Below are positions 1 through 9,680 of a stretch of 64,000 bases of DNA, piece by piece. Positions within the stretch are counted from its first letter, which is position 1. Every line of letters starts with the position of its first letter. Both the position numbers and the translations under genes were made by a program. The DNA is taken from contig NC_060025.1 of assembly GCF_021134715.1 (NCBI RefSeq), positions 6,076,001-6,140,000 on the forward strand, read 5' to 3'. Below the pieces are notes generated by a model. It had not been told where the DNA came from. It searched no databases and saw only the letters and a list, made by a program, of their open reading frames with translations. The stretch is from Daphnia pulex. Taxonomy: Eukaryota; Arthropoda; Branchiopoda; Diplostraca; Daphniidae.

Positions 1-44
1 ATATCCGCCGTGAAGCGTTATCAACTCTACTCAATGTTGTGAAA

Positions 45-2887
45 ATGTCATTCGGTTTTTCAAATGAAGAAGATGATGACTTTGGCTCAATTTCAATTAA
101 GTAATATCATTCTTAAGTCATTTCTATTAGGAATAGATGTTCATGATATAAAAAATTATAACACTAAATCGCTATTTTAGTTCTAATTTAGCATCAATAT
201 TTCACGATTCGGGGATCCACCAATCCAATTCAAAGTCATTAATCTATACGGCACCTAAACAACCTCCAAGTAGTACACTTCCAACCACAAAGGGCATGTC
301 CCAAGCAGTTATTGCTGCAGCTGCTGTCACATGTTATAAACTGTAAGGAGGAAAGCCAAATCAAAGAATTAATTTATTTTATTCTCCTGTTTATCATTTC
401 CAGAAATAATGAAAAATATGAACCACTTCCTGGAAAAATAGGATTAGCCTTATTGGAAGAAAATGAAAGTAATAAAACTTATCAGATAATCCTTTACCAA
501 AATAAGCAGAAACCACTAGCAAGTGTAAGGGTCACCTCAGAATTTACCATAATTGTAAGTACAATTTTTTTTGTGGATGGGGGGGATTATTTACACTACT
601 ATTTAAACTTAAATAATGTTTCTCCACTGTTTTGTTGCAGAGTCAACCAAACAACTTCTGTACATTTTATGATGACCACATGCAAAACTGGGCAATTCTG
701 TTTGATTCCAAAGAAGTTGCTCAGAAATTTCTTGGAGAGGTATTAAATAATTGTTAAGTGTAAGCAATATGTGATTCACTATAATTTAAATGTATTTGAC
801 ATTACTTGTAGATTGATAAAATGAAAAATGTTTTGGCTGGACACATGAATAAGCCATCATCTGCAGAAGCGTCTTCCATTGATAGAATAGATGGCCCATT
901 AACAAACCCTATTGCAAATGAAACACTCAGTCAAGATAGTAACAAAACCAAACTTATATCTCGGTAATGCAAGTAAATGTTAAATAATTCCAAGTATTAT
1001 GCAAACATATTTGATTGTTTCTAAACTACAGAATTGCTAAACTTGGTCAGCCCATTTTACCCCTCAGTGGAGCAATCGTGGCAGATGATAATAGTGATTC
1101 CGAACAAGTATTAGTATTTATCATTTCTTTACATAATATAATGCTGAAGATGTAATTAATATTTTCCTAGTTAATGCAGTCAACTTCCGAACCAGAACCT
1201 CTAAAAGAACGAACTAAGCCAAGGAAAGCAGCTAGGCCTGGACCTGTTCTGGCTGCTCAACCTTCGAATCGGATTGATTTCGATAGCACCCTCAATTCCA
1301 TGATTGTACCGTCGCATCAATATGCTCCTCTAATGTCAGGACAACAGCCTTATCCAATGATGCAGTTCCTTCCCCCTGCTTTTACCGGAAATCAGGGTAA
1401 TAGCACCCATCATTTTGACACGCTGATGTCAGAAAACAGGATGCAAAGTAGTGAAGTTCGTATGCATCTATGCCGTTTGACTGACAAGATTGACCTTTTA
1501 CTGCAGAAGGTAGCGTACCCAGGGAAGCGTAAATGTATTTATTGATCTTTATTCATTCATGTTTTTAAAACTAGACCGGTGTTTTAGAATCTCATCATAA
1601 AGATAGTAACAATTCTCGGACTGTTGAGCCACATCTTGATGCAATGGCAACGGATTTGCAAAAACTTCATGTCAAATCAAATGAGCATTCGAACAAGCTG
1701 AACCTCATACTTGCCGAAATATCAGCTTCAAACAAAAACGTTGAAAATTCCATCAATCCGACGAAGGCAATAGACCAGTTATTTTGTAGCGAGCGACAGG
1801 TATGGCTGGATAGTAGAAAAGAACTGGAATGTATTATCCAGCACCTAAAACAAGAGAATGATCGGATGGTTCATCAAATCGGTGAAAAATCTGACAGAGA
1901 AAAGGAGACAGACGTTCGAATTCAACAACTTCAAGAAGAGAATGATCGATTTAAAGATGATCTTGAAACCTCTAACCGGAATATGAAAGACGGAACGTTG
2001 AATCAGTTGCGAGAGGAGAACATGCGATTAACTTCTTTCTTAGATAAATCGTTGCTAAAGGAGAAAGAATTAGAAAGTCAGTGTAAAAAAGCGCAAGAGA
2101 AATTGGAGTATTACGAGTCAAGGTCCAATGAAACTGACAGCCGTCTATTGCAATTTAAAAGTCTTGCTGAAGACAAGGAACGGAAACTCTCTGATCTCCA
2201 AGAACATGTCCAGAAACTGGAAAAAGAGTCTTCAGGTCGGCAGGTTCTTGTAGAAACTCTTCAATTACAACTTAAAAATTCTGAAGCGGAAATCGGAAAC
2301 AAGTCTAATCGTGATGAACAGGAACCAGTGGAAGAGAAAGTTAAGACCATCATGAACAAAGTCTACAAGGAGATCACAAAACAATTCAAACCTGACGAAA
2401 GTTACACATTCCACACTATTAAGTCAACCGTTTCGGTGGTTATACGGGTAAGAAGACATTGCCTTGCTATGCAGTAATCAAACATTTAAATTTCTATTTA
2501 TTCATTTAGGATATCACTTTAGCAGTATTGAACAAGGAACCAACTGTAGAACCAACATTTGTTTCCCAGACAATCAGTGTGGATGTGGATCACTCGATAA
2601 TCGCAGTGGTGGACGAGACTGATTCAGCGAAAGTTGTAGATCCGGATGTCCAGGGAGACTATGGGTCTATTGTCACGGAGGAAAATATTAGTGCTCGCGA
2701 GGAGATCGTAGATACGATTCAATCCGAAAACGAAAGCAAAGAGCGTTCTATTTCATTCCTAGAAACATTACACAGCACTTTAGCAGCTGCTAGTCTTCAA
2801 AACGAGCACGGAACAATGTGGAAGCCCGATCCACCCCCACCCCCCTTATTCGATGACTTTGATAACGAAGACGATTGGTTAGCTTAG
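45..2887 (+). CDS. FKBP15: FKBP15-like protein lacking the FKBP (PPIase) domain
   Basis: Nine exons join in phase: 45-100, 181-342, 404-554, 641-739, 812-963, 1032-1107, 1171-1528, 1588-2447 and 2510-2887, giving about 763 aa. The order matches FKBP15 (WAFL), an endosome/actin-linked protein: an acidic N-terminus, LASIF, YTAPKQP, a WH1-like block (EPLPGKIGLALLEEN to NNFCTFYDDHMQNWAILFDS), the linker ISRIAKLGQPILPL, a long coiled coil in exon 8, and a tail with a proline run followed by LFDDFDNEDDWLA. The FKBP peptidyl-prolyl isomerase domain, which in vertebrate FKBP15 lies between the WH1-like block and the ISR-MAKMGQP linker, is missing: exon 5 carries only about 50 linker residues, and the flanking introns are 72 and 68 bp, too short to hide it. 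The exon 7 donor was placed at 1528 because only that site restores phase with exon 8. It converges on MRRF with about 110 bp between the stop codons. Confidence 0.85.
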
Positions 2888-2998
2888 TGGTGTGAAATAC
2901 TGAAATGCCGTTCAGACTAATAATGATGTACTATGAAGATAATGAATTACACTTTGAAAATAACAACGAATTCGTTCTAGAAATGTCTTTACTCTTTC

Positions 2999-4072
2999 TT
3001 ATTCCTTTCCTAGAAGTTCGTTTTGTTTGGCAATCATGACTTTTTCACCTTCAACAACGTATTGCTCAGTCATGGTTTGAATTTGTTGCTGAACAGAGTG
3101 AGATAAATCTGAAGAAACTTCTTTTTCCTTTTTCTTTACATCACGGATGTATCTATTTTGGATGTCACGGCTATGGTCTTTAAATTTCTGAAACATTGTT
3201 TTGGCATTCTTGGCGAGATTTTCACGATACTCCCTTGTAACCCTGTTTCAAAAGATAAATTAATTTACAAATAATTAAGCAAATTATAATTTTTGTTTAT
3301 TTGTTTAAAGATAAAACTGTACTTTGGAATAGGAATAAAAATTTTTGTCCCATCCTGTTGTGGGTTTAAACCCATTCCAGAATCATTGATAGCTTTGAGA
3401 ACATCCCTCATTAAAGTGGGAAAACCAGATAAATTGACTACTAGTAGCTGGGATCCTTTTTTTCCAATTTGAGCAATTTCTTGTAAAGTGTAAGTCTCAC
3501 CTTCATAATCTATTTTAAGGTTTTCTATAGACCCTATAAAAATTATGTTTGAGATTAACAAACAGTACATTACATAATATTGTAAACTTGATTACTCTAC
3601 CAGAAGCTGAACGCAGAGACAAATGTTTCACATAGTCACTTTTGAGTTGGTCTAATCCTTTTTGAAGATCTTGTTTCAGGCTTGATACTTTTACAAGTTC
3701 TGCTATTTCATCTTCATTTATAATAACTGAACCCTTTTTTTCTGAAATTGTTAATAAAGAATATTAGACACAAGCTGCAAACCAAAATAAAGATCACATA
3801 CTTTTTTCGCCGCCTTTTGCTTTGGAATAAAATCGCTTGCTTTTCAAACTAATATTCCAATGCTTTATGATACACCAGCTAGGAAATGAAGGAGAACCAA
3901 TGGCTGGTAAATGGAAAATCTTGGGTTGGTGTAATGAACTCATCGATCGATATCCTCCATGGCCACAAAAAACCTTTTCAGTATTTCTTAATAATCCCAC
4001 TGCATATCTAGAGCCAGTTATTTGTCGGTGCAAGTAATTGCAGAGAAAACGATAGGACAGACAGTACGTCAT
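2999..4072 (-). CDS. MRRF: Mitochondrial ribosome-recycling factor
   Basis: Four exons (3802-4072, 3601-3741, 3323-3533, 2999-3242) join in phase to 288 aa, close to the roughly 260 aa of animal MRRF. The protein splits post-termination mitochondrial ribosomes with EF-G2. The first exon is rich in Arg/Tyr/Ser and lacks acidic residues, as expected for a mitochondrial targeting sequence, and ends in an RFYSKAKGG-type cleavage and linker region. The core shows RRF hallmarks: two long helices, the beta segment with LVVNLSGFPTLMRDVLKAI, GMGLNPQQDGTKIFIPIPK, VTREYRENLAKNAK, then IQNRYIRDVKKKEK and a helical C-terminus. I chose the ATG at 4072; the frame stays open upstream to about 4180 without a better ATG. 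It is the last of three tandem minus-strand genes. Confidence 0.9.
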
Positions 4073-4414
4073 TTCAATATTATTTTGTTTTGTTTGCGAT
4101 TTTCGTCTGCTATGTGGAGTGCAGATGTTGCGGCGTTGCCGAATTTTGAATGGTGAAAAATCTCGATTTAGTGAAATCACAGACCAGAGCTAATTGGGAC
4201 ATTCACCTTTAGATAGATCTAACAGGTTGTATTTTTAGCTAAGAATTAATTGAAATAAACAATAAAAGCAAAAAAATATAACGTAAACGAAAAAATCTGA
4301 TCCCAAAACCAAAAGAGCTTTTGGACGGCGCTATTTCATCATCTACCGCCTGGTGGCTTGAAAACACAACAATGATTGACTTGGCTTCTAGATTAGCAGA
4401 AAACCCAAAATATT

Positions 4415-4601
4415 TCAATTTTTATTGAAGATGATGCGATCAGCGTCAGCGATGAGCTCTTCCGCTTGAGAGGGGTGCTGAAGATCGACTGCGTCCACCT
4501 CGATCGATTCCGGGTATTGTGGGTCGACCGGGCCGGCTTTTGGAGAGTTAAGAAGGTCTTCTTCGTTTTTATCCTCGTCCCCACTTATGGATCCGAATAC
4601 T
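4415..4601 (-). pseudogene. Probable displaced C-terminal coding segment of the PHD gene
   Basis: On the minus strand one frame runs open from the MITE edge through SGDEDKNEEDLLNSPKAG, IEVDAVDLQHPSQAEELIAD and ADRIIFNKN to TGA at 4415-4417. The stop overlaps an AATAAA polyadenylation signal, as expected for a 3' terminal exon. The acidic composition and continuity with the upstream basic exon suggest both were one exon before MITE insertion. Simple removal of the MITE leaves the two halves one base out of frame, so further small changes or a splice must be assumed. It could instead be a separate 3' exon reached by splicing from exon 5. Confidence 0.45.
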
Positions 4602-4838
4602 GGTCCTCTTATTGAACTGCCCGATCATAGAACCATTCCGGTTATAGAACCGAAATGGCTCTGCCGTGTTTCAGCTCCACCCACGGCAGCACGGCAAATC
4701 GAATAACTTGATGTTACTTTTACTCAATAGGGTTTTACGTATAGACAAAATCGACGGCAGATGGCGCTGGGATCAAGTGTTCTGTTATCGAACCACCCGG
4801 TTATAGAACCGCACACAGGCCGGTTCTATAAGTGGACC
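4602..4838. mobile_element. Small MITE-like element with inverted termini
   Basis: The left end begins GGTCCTCTTATTGAAC; the reverse complement of the right end begins GGTCCACTTATAGAAC. Inside, the motif GGTTATAGAACC and its reverse complement recur near both ends (about 4640, 4793, 4822). The element is about 237 bp with no coding capacity. It separates the last exon of the PHD gene from an acidic open frame that reads like its displaced C-terminus. Flanks AGTGCT and AGTATT (minus strand) could be a decayed target duplication; that part is weak. Confidence 0.55.
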
Positions 4839-6031
4839 AGCACTGTAACTCATTCAGTCCAAGATCGTCCACCACTGGCGGAGCACGCAAGGCTAGCGGG
4901 TCAAGAGTGCGGGGGGCACTTACTTTGACTACCTTGGAGCTCTTTGACCTGGCCTTCATCACCTGGGCCTTTTTCTCCTTCTTCTCTTTTTTCTCCTTTT
5001 TAATTTTCCTGCGAGTGTTGAGACTTGTTATCTCAAATGTTAGGTCTTCAGTATCAGTTTCCTCTTCCTCAGCGGTTTTGAGCGGCTGACTGATACTTTT
5101 GAAAGCTTCTGTGCTGACTGAGCGCAGAGCTTTTCCTGAGAATGAGATTTCGTTAGAATTTTTTTTTTAATTTTTTCGGAACATTTGTTTTACCTTGATC
5201 ACACCGCTCCACTACTGATGGGTGGAAGGTTTTTCGGTCTATGGTGATCCACAATCGGTGTTTTTGGCCGAATATTCCCGCGGTTGGGTACCTAGTGGAG
5301 ATTAGCGCTTGGGCCGGAGGTACTATTTTCCTGACCGACCGTGTGCGGGGTCGTGGAACGTCCAGGGTTCCCGGGAAATCCTCGACAATCGGCACAACAC
5401 CTCAACATTTGAAGAGTTGACCACAAAAAGATGTTCATACCATGTTGACAAACGTCAACGTAGATTAGATATCGTTTGCCAACCACGACAGGCGTGGGCG
5501 CAGGGTTGACAAAGCCACTCGATATATCTTGCGTTAAACTCTTCCGCCGTGATTGACGAGATTTCGATGCACTCCGCATGAAACCAGTGGCAGCATATTC
5601 CGCACTGCGCCACCAGTCTCGAGCCAATCACGCGGCTACGACAGTGCGGATAATCGCACAGCAGTGACTCGTCCTCCTCAGCGCGCTTTCCCTAGATTAC
5701 AAAAAAATTGTGTTCAATTACAAATTCCAGGTCAGCACACGAGAGACACGCACAGTTCTTTTTTTTTACCGTATAAAGGAAATGTCATTTTAAATTGTGG
5801 CCAAGAATCTTTTACCTTGAGTGACACCTGTGAGGGGGTACTTCCGTCGTCTTCCACATTCGTGAAGCGCCCTGGTAGCGGTCTGTACGCGCTTACTGAC
5901 ACTTACGTTTCGACGGGCGCAAATTATTCATAAAAAAAAGCGAAGAAATAGTCATGAAAAAATGAACACTCACCAACTTCGGCGGCGTACAGGAATGCAG
6001 AGACTGCTGGCCGAATACCGTACCACGGCAT
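4801..6031 (-). CDS. PHD-finger protein with Lys-rich C-terminal region
   Basis: Exons 5974-6031, 5816-5895, 5484-5691, 5194-5400 and 4801-5135 join with matching phases and total 888 nt (295 aa). Exon 3 encodes a C4HC3 PHD zinc finger: CDYPHC, then CGIC, WFH, AEC and WLCQPC, a fold that commonly reads histone H3 tails. The last exon has a basic nuclear-localisation-like stretch (KIKKEKKEKKEKKAQ) after an acidic TAEEEETDTEDL segment. Start: the only in-frame ATG is in MPWYGIRPAVSAF at 6031, but the frame is open about 100 nt further 5', so an upstream exon may exist. The stop at 4801 lies inside sequence that looks like an inserted MITE, so the natural C-terminus was probably the acidic segment at 4415-4601. 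No family beyond PHD recognised. PHD-like fingers also occur in ORF1 of some LINEs, but the clean spliced structure favours a host gene. Confidence 0.7.
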
Positions 6032-6168
6032 GTTACCTAAAATTGCATTGCGCACGTCGGCGGCCAAGACGTTAGTCTCATAATTAACTGTCTTGCCGTT
6101 TGAAGATTGCAACCCGCGACAGATGGGTCGACAGATGCGTTCTTAAATACAAAATTATGCAAGAAAAC

Positions 6169-6881
6169 TTACAAATTATTTTTTAAAATGAAAAGACCGT
6201 TCACCAGTGTGGCAAGGATACCGATCAAAACACAGAATCTCTTAACTTTGACACGATTATCCTCATTGTCCAAATATGTAAATATTAGACAAATGATAAA
6301 GACAATATAGAAGCCACTGAATCCTAATAAAAATGAATTGAGAATCTTGTCGACTAAATCCACGGTTTCAGTTTTGAATTGCTTCATGACTGGCACAGCT
6401 GCACGAAAGACATCTGTGATCTGGGCAAAATTGACATAGTTAATTGCCGTGTTCACTTTTATGGGGTCTGGTTTATCCGTTAATTTTTTTTCCGTTCCAG
6501 ATCATCTTTCAGTTCTTTAGCTTTGTTCTGAAAAGAAAAAGATTGATTAAAAAAGGTTTAGGTAAGGTTAGGTTAGATTTTTTATATTTACCAAATCTGA
6601 TGAAGGCATTCCTTCTTCCTCGAAGGCTTCCAACAATGGCCTCATTGTTTCCAATTGGAGAACTACAATAGCATATTCGTGCAGCACTGTTTCTTCTTCG
6701 TCAGTTAACTCTTCTCCATTTTCCTTCTTTCCTCGCAATCCATCCAATTTTAACTGTAAAGGTAATAAGTTTAAGTATAAAGTTAAAATTTAAATAGTTT
6801 TTAAGATACTACCTTTAAATTTTCTAATTCCTGAAATTTTTCCTTTTGAGCCATGTACTTCACGTATTTGCTGTTACTCAT
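6169..6881 (-). CDS. Small protein with coiled-coil N-terminus and two C-terminal membrane segments (frame break)
   Basis: Exons 6813-6881, 6592-6753 and 6169-6527. The N-terminal half is charged and helical (MSNSKYVKYMAQKEKFQELE, LDGLRGKKENGEELTDEEE). The last exon holds a conserved-looking VNTAINYVNFAQITDVFRAA segment and two hydrophobic stretches (SFLLGFSGFYIVFIICLIFT and RFCVLIGILATLVNGLFIL), a hairpin-like or two-pass membrane tail. The frame breaks in exon 3 at an 8-base homopolymer (6484-6491): as written, DDLERKKN runs into TAA, whereas one more base would connect it to the downstream 110 codons. That looks like a homopolymer length error or a recent indel. With the frame open the product would be 196 aa. 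I do not recognise the family. It lies about 140 bp upstream of the PHD gene, same strand. Confidence 0.65.
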
Positions 6882-7188
6882 TTCAACCTGGGGATTAGTG
6901 AAGCACACGTGAAAGAACGAAGAAATTAGGCTAGTTACTTCTCTACTAATAGGTAAAATATATGCTTAAATCTGGTGAGTTAATTATTTACATATAACTT
7001 GTTTAGAGATTGTTTCAGAAAACCAAGTTTGAAGTGCGACATGACTGCAAAAGTAGATCAAGTACTTGCATTGCACCAATAAACATTGCTGTAATCAAAT
7101 ACTGTAAGTTTTTATAATAATTGAAATTTGAAACCTGTCCTAATATTTTCTCTTCTGCCAATTAGGGGGTAAAAGTGATGAAGAACAA

Positions 7189-7270
7189 ATCATCCCCTTG
7201 AATGACTCTGTTTCAATAAGGCTACTTTGATCATCCCCTTGAATGACTCTGTTTTAATTAGGCTACTTTG
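7189..7270. repeat. Tandem duplication, two 41-bp units
   Basis: Two adjacent copies starting ATCATCCCCTTGAATGACTC (7189-7229 and 7230-7270) differ at only a few bases. No coding frame runs through them. Confidence 0.85.
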
Positions 7271-7417
7271 GATACTGATATATATGCAATTTAAATTATT
7301 TATTCTTTCTTGTAAATGATTAAGCTTCAATTTAGTTGGTACAACCATATATGCCTACTTTAGATGTTCACTAAGACCACTGCCATCATCAGCCCTGAAT
7401 TTGCACAAGACAGTAGG

Positions 7418-7590
7418 GTATCACTAAAACTCGGGGGTCGGGGGTCGGGGAACTAAAACTCGGGTATTTCACTCGAGGGTCGCCATTTTGTCGTCTGCTA
7501 TCAAATTTGTTCCCGAGTTTTAGTCCGTTCAAAACTCCGACTAAAACTCGGGGATTTTAAACTCGGGGATTTTAATTAAAAACCCTATTT
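7418..7590. repeat. Cluster of TAAAACTCGGG motifs in both orientations
   Basis: The motif ACTAAAACTCGGG occurs at about 7421, 7451 and 7541; the reverse complement CCCGAGTTTTAGT lies at about 7513; further AAACTCGGGGATTTTAA units close the block. GGGGTCGGGGGTCGGGG is embedded near 7436. It resembles the fold-back core of a small non-autonomous element. Confidence 0.6.
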
Positions 7591-7890
7591 GACTCTGAAC
7601 TTTGACAATATTCGAATTATAATTATCCCTGAGGGTAGGTAGTACTTGTACTACCAGAAGGCGATTCATCTGGTAATACTAAATTTAATTTTTTAAAATG
7701 CGGATTTAGTCGTTGTTTTCTGACTTTGGACCACCACAACATCAATTAGGTTGTGTGTTGACAGTCTGTAGCTCTCTGTGTCCGTCTGTTGACCAGAGGT
7801 GTGTGTAGTTTAACCGTTCTATGAAGTGTTTAAACCATTTAAGATGTTCAAGGTGAAATAAAATTTGGCACTTTCAGTATTTAGAAAACA

Positions 7891-8179
7891 ATGAAAGATA
7901 CTACACACAAAGCCTTTCGGTATTTGCTGAAAGAAGAGTTTGAAGAGGATCCTACGAAATATGAGAGAGCCCTTACACTGCTTGAAGAAATCAAACAAGT
8001 AGGTTACTCTATTTTAACATACATTTTACTTCTTGACATAAAAGTTCTAATGCTGAACACTTATTATAATTTAGTGGCTGCTGTCCTTATTGTTACCCCA
8101 TCAGACCAGAACTCGACAAAAAATCAAGGATAAGTTAGGCACAGATCTGATAAGGCAACAAATGCAACAAAAGCTGTAG
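7891..8179 (+). pseudogene. TCP11-like fragment, truncated by a stop
   Basis: Two exons (7891-7998, 8075-8179) join in phase to 70 codons. The text FRYLLKEEFEEDPTKYERAL, TLLEEIKQ, WLLSLLLPHQTRTRQKIKDK and LGTDLIRQQMQQKL follows the T-complex protein 11 (TCP11) pattern of a KxF-LK-L--P-DY--AL-LL-EIKE-LLSLLLPRQ segment followed by LDMDLL-Q. Full TCP11 proteins are several hundred residues and continue past this point; here TAG follows immediately and no downstream homologous frame is visible. It starts with ATG at 7891 and correct splice sites are kept, so it may be a recent truncated duplicate, or one internal exon pair of a partly lost gene. Confidence 0.6.
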
Positions 8180-8779
8180 CTACATGTCCAACAAGAAATT
8201 CTACTGATATTCAGTAGAATTGAGAGAAGGGTTTGAATAAGTATGTACAAGTCAAAGGAATCCAGTAATCAGCGTTCCATTGCTGCTCATCAAGCCACTC
8301 ATCAGATCGAAATAAATTTTTGGTATTTGTCCAAATGCCTTGGCGGCATAACTTCACTGCATCTTTGAATGGTAAGACAATGCTTAGTAGTCTGAAAAGT
8401 TTCAGAAAAGTTGAAACTGATGGATGGTTATTTTTACCACTGGCATTTCTAAAAAGTCCGAAAAATCTCTACAGAAAAGGAAACTCAAGTTAAAGCTTAT
8501 TTTGTTACTTTTAGAACCGGTAAATTTACCTCGATGCAGTCTTGGTTAAATTTTCTTGTTAGCACAAAATTAAAATCATTGTCTAGTGGATCCTTCGTTT
8601 AATTTAATATGCTTGTGATTGTGAGTTATAGGGCGTCCATGGATGTTTGTGATATAAACGATGTTCGATTTCCTGTTTTCATGAACATTTCGGTTGAATC
8701 CAGTTTATACAGTAAATGGAACAAATGCTGCACAAATGTATAATGAAGTAAAATTTATACCTATAAGTATATCTTTATT

Positions 8780-9680
8780 GACATACGGAAGTTTTATCAT
8801 CTAAGTTGTCATTATTAATGCTTTCTTGAGGACATCTTCCATTTAGGCCATCAAAAGCATCATTTAGAAGTTTTACCATATCCTCGATTGGTACGGTTCC
8901 GGTAAACTGAGTAAGGTTGCATTCTTCACTGAAATATTTGAATCCTGTCCACATGCTATGAGAAAATAGCTAATCGAAGAAGTATATTAATGTAAGTTAA
9001 CATTTCATTATTACCACATCAATTATTATTACTTGGGTAGGTAATTTTAAATTCATCTTTTGCAAATTGAATGTGAAGATTGAAATGTGAGAGAGCGTAA
9101 GTTTAGATTAAACTTTGGTAGCAAATTCTTCTTCTGTTTTAATCAACAGCTTAAACAGATCGTAATCTATGTTATCTTCACCGAACTGTGTAGAATCATG
9201 GTAATTAAACATTTCATTTTAATAAGCTAACAAATTACTTGGAACTTACTTAAAATTTCTTGACTTTCATCATATTATTTTTGCTACACTTGAAACATTA
9301 AATTTATCTTTTCATTTGGTTCAGTAGGATGATCAATCAAAGCAAAATCAAGTAACATTTTCCATCTTGCCGGTAATTCCGAAGAGACTATGAACACCCT
9401 TTTTTGTTTGATGACCATTACACGTTACATTACAGACGGCACCGTTTAAAGTTTGAAGATCTGCAAGGGCTCTAATAACTAGCTTTTGAAGCATAAAAGA
9501 ACTAGCTGGCCCACTCGTAGCATAGACACCCATTGGCTGGACCCATTTGACCCTGTATTTTCGAAACATTAGCACAAGTGCATGGCCAGCAATTTTTTCC
9601 CTCTTTTCTGGTTCCAAATCCTCTCCATAAACAGGGAATCCATAAAATTTAATCTTTTGTCTGTTGAACTTCATTGCCGA
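8780..9680 (-). mobile_element. Decayed P-element/THAP9-type transposase
   Basis: The longest frame (9348-9674) contains GFPVYGEDLEPEKREKIAGH, ALVLMFRKYRVKWVQPMGVY, ATSGPASSFMLQKLVIRALA and CNVTCNGHQTKKGVHSLFGI, matching the RNase H-like core of P-element transposases (a hydrophobic strand, KWKQP, then a CDG-like turn). About 400 bp downstream on the same strand (8795-8935) a second piece reads FTGTVPIEDMVKLLNDAFDG followed by LNGRCPQ, like the N-DAFD-LN-R motif of the same family. Frames between them are broken. The residue in the position usually held by the catalytic Asp of the CDG turn is Asn. No THAP zinc finger or terminal repeats found. Confidence 0.65.

Noticed and set aside
7488..7505. 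5' fragment of the LINE (GTCGTCTGCTATC also at the LINE 5' end)
   Set aside because: Only 13 bases match, with no extension on either side.
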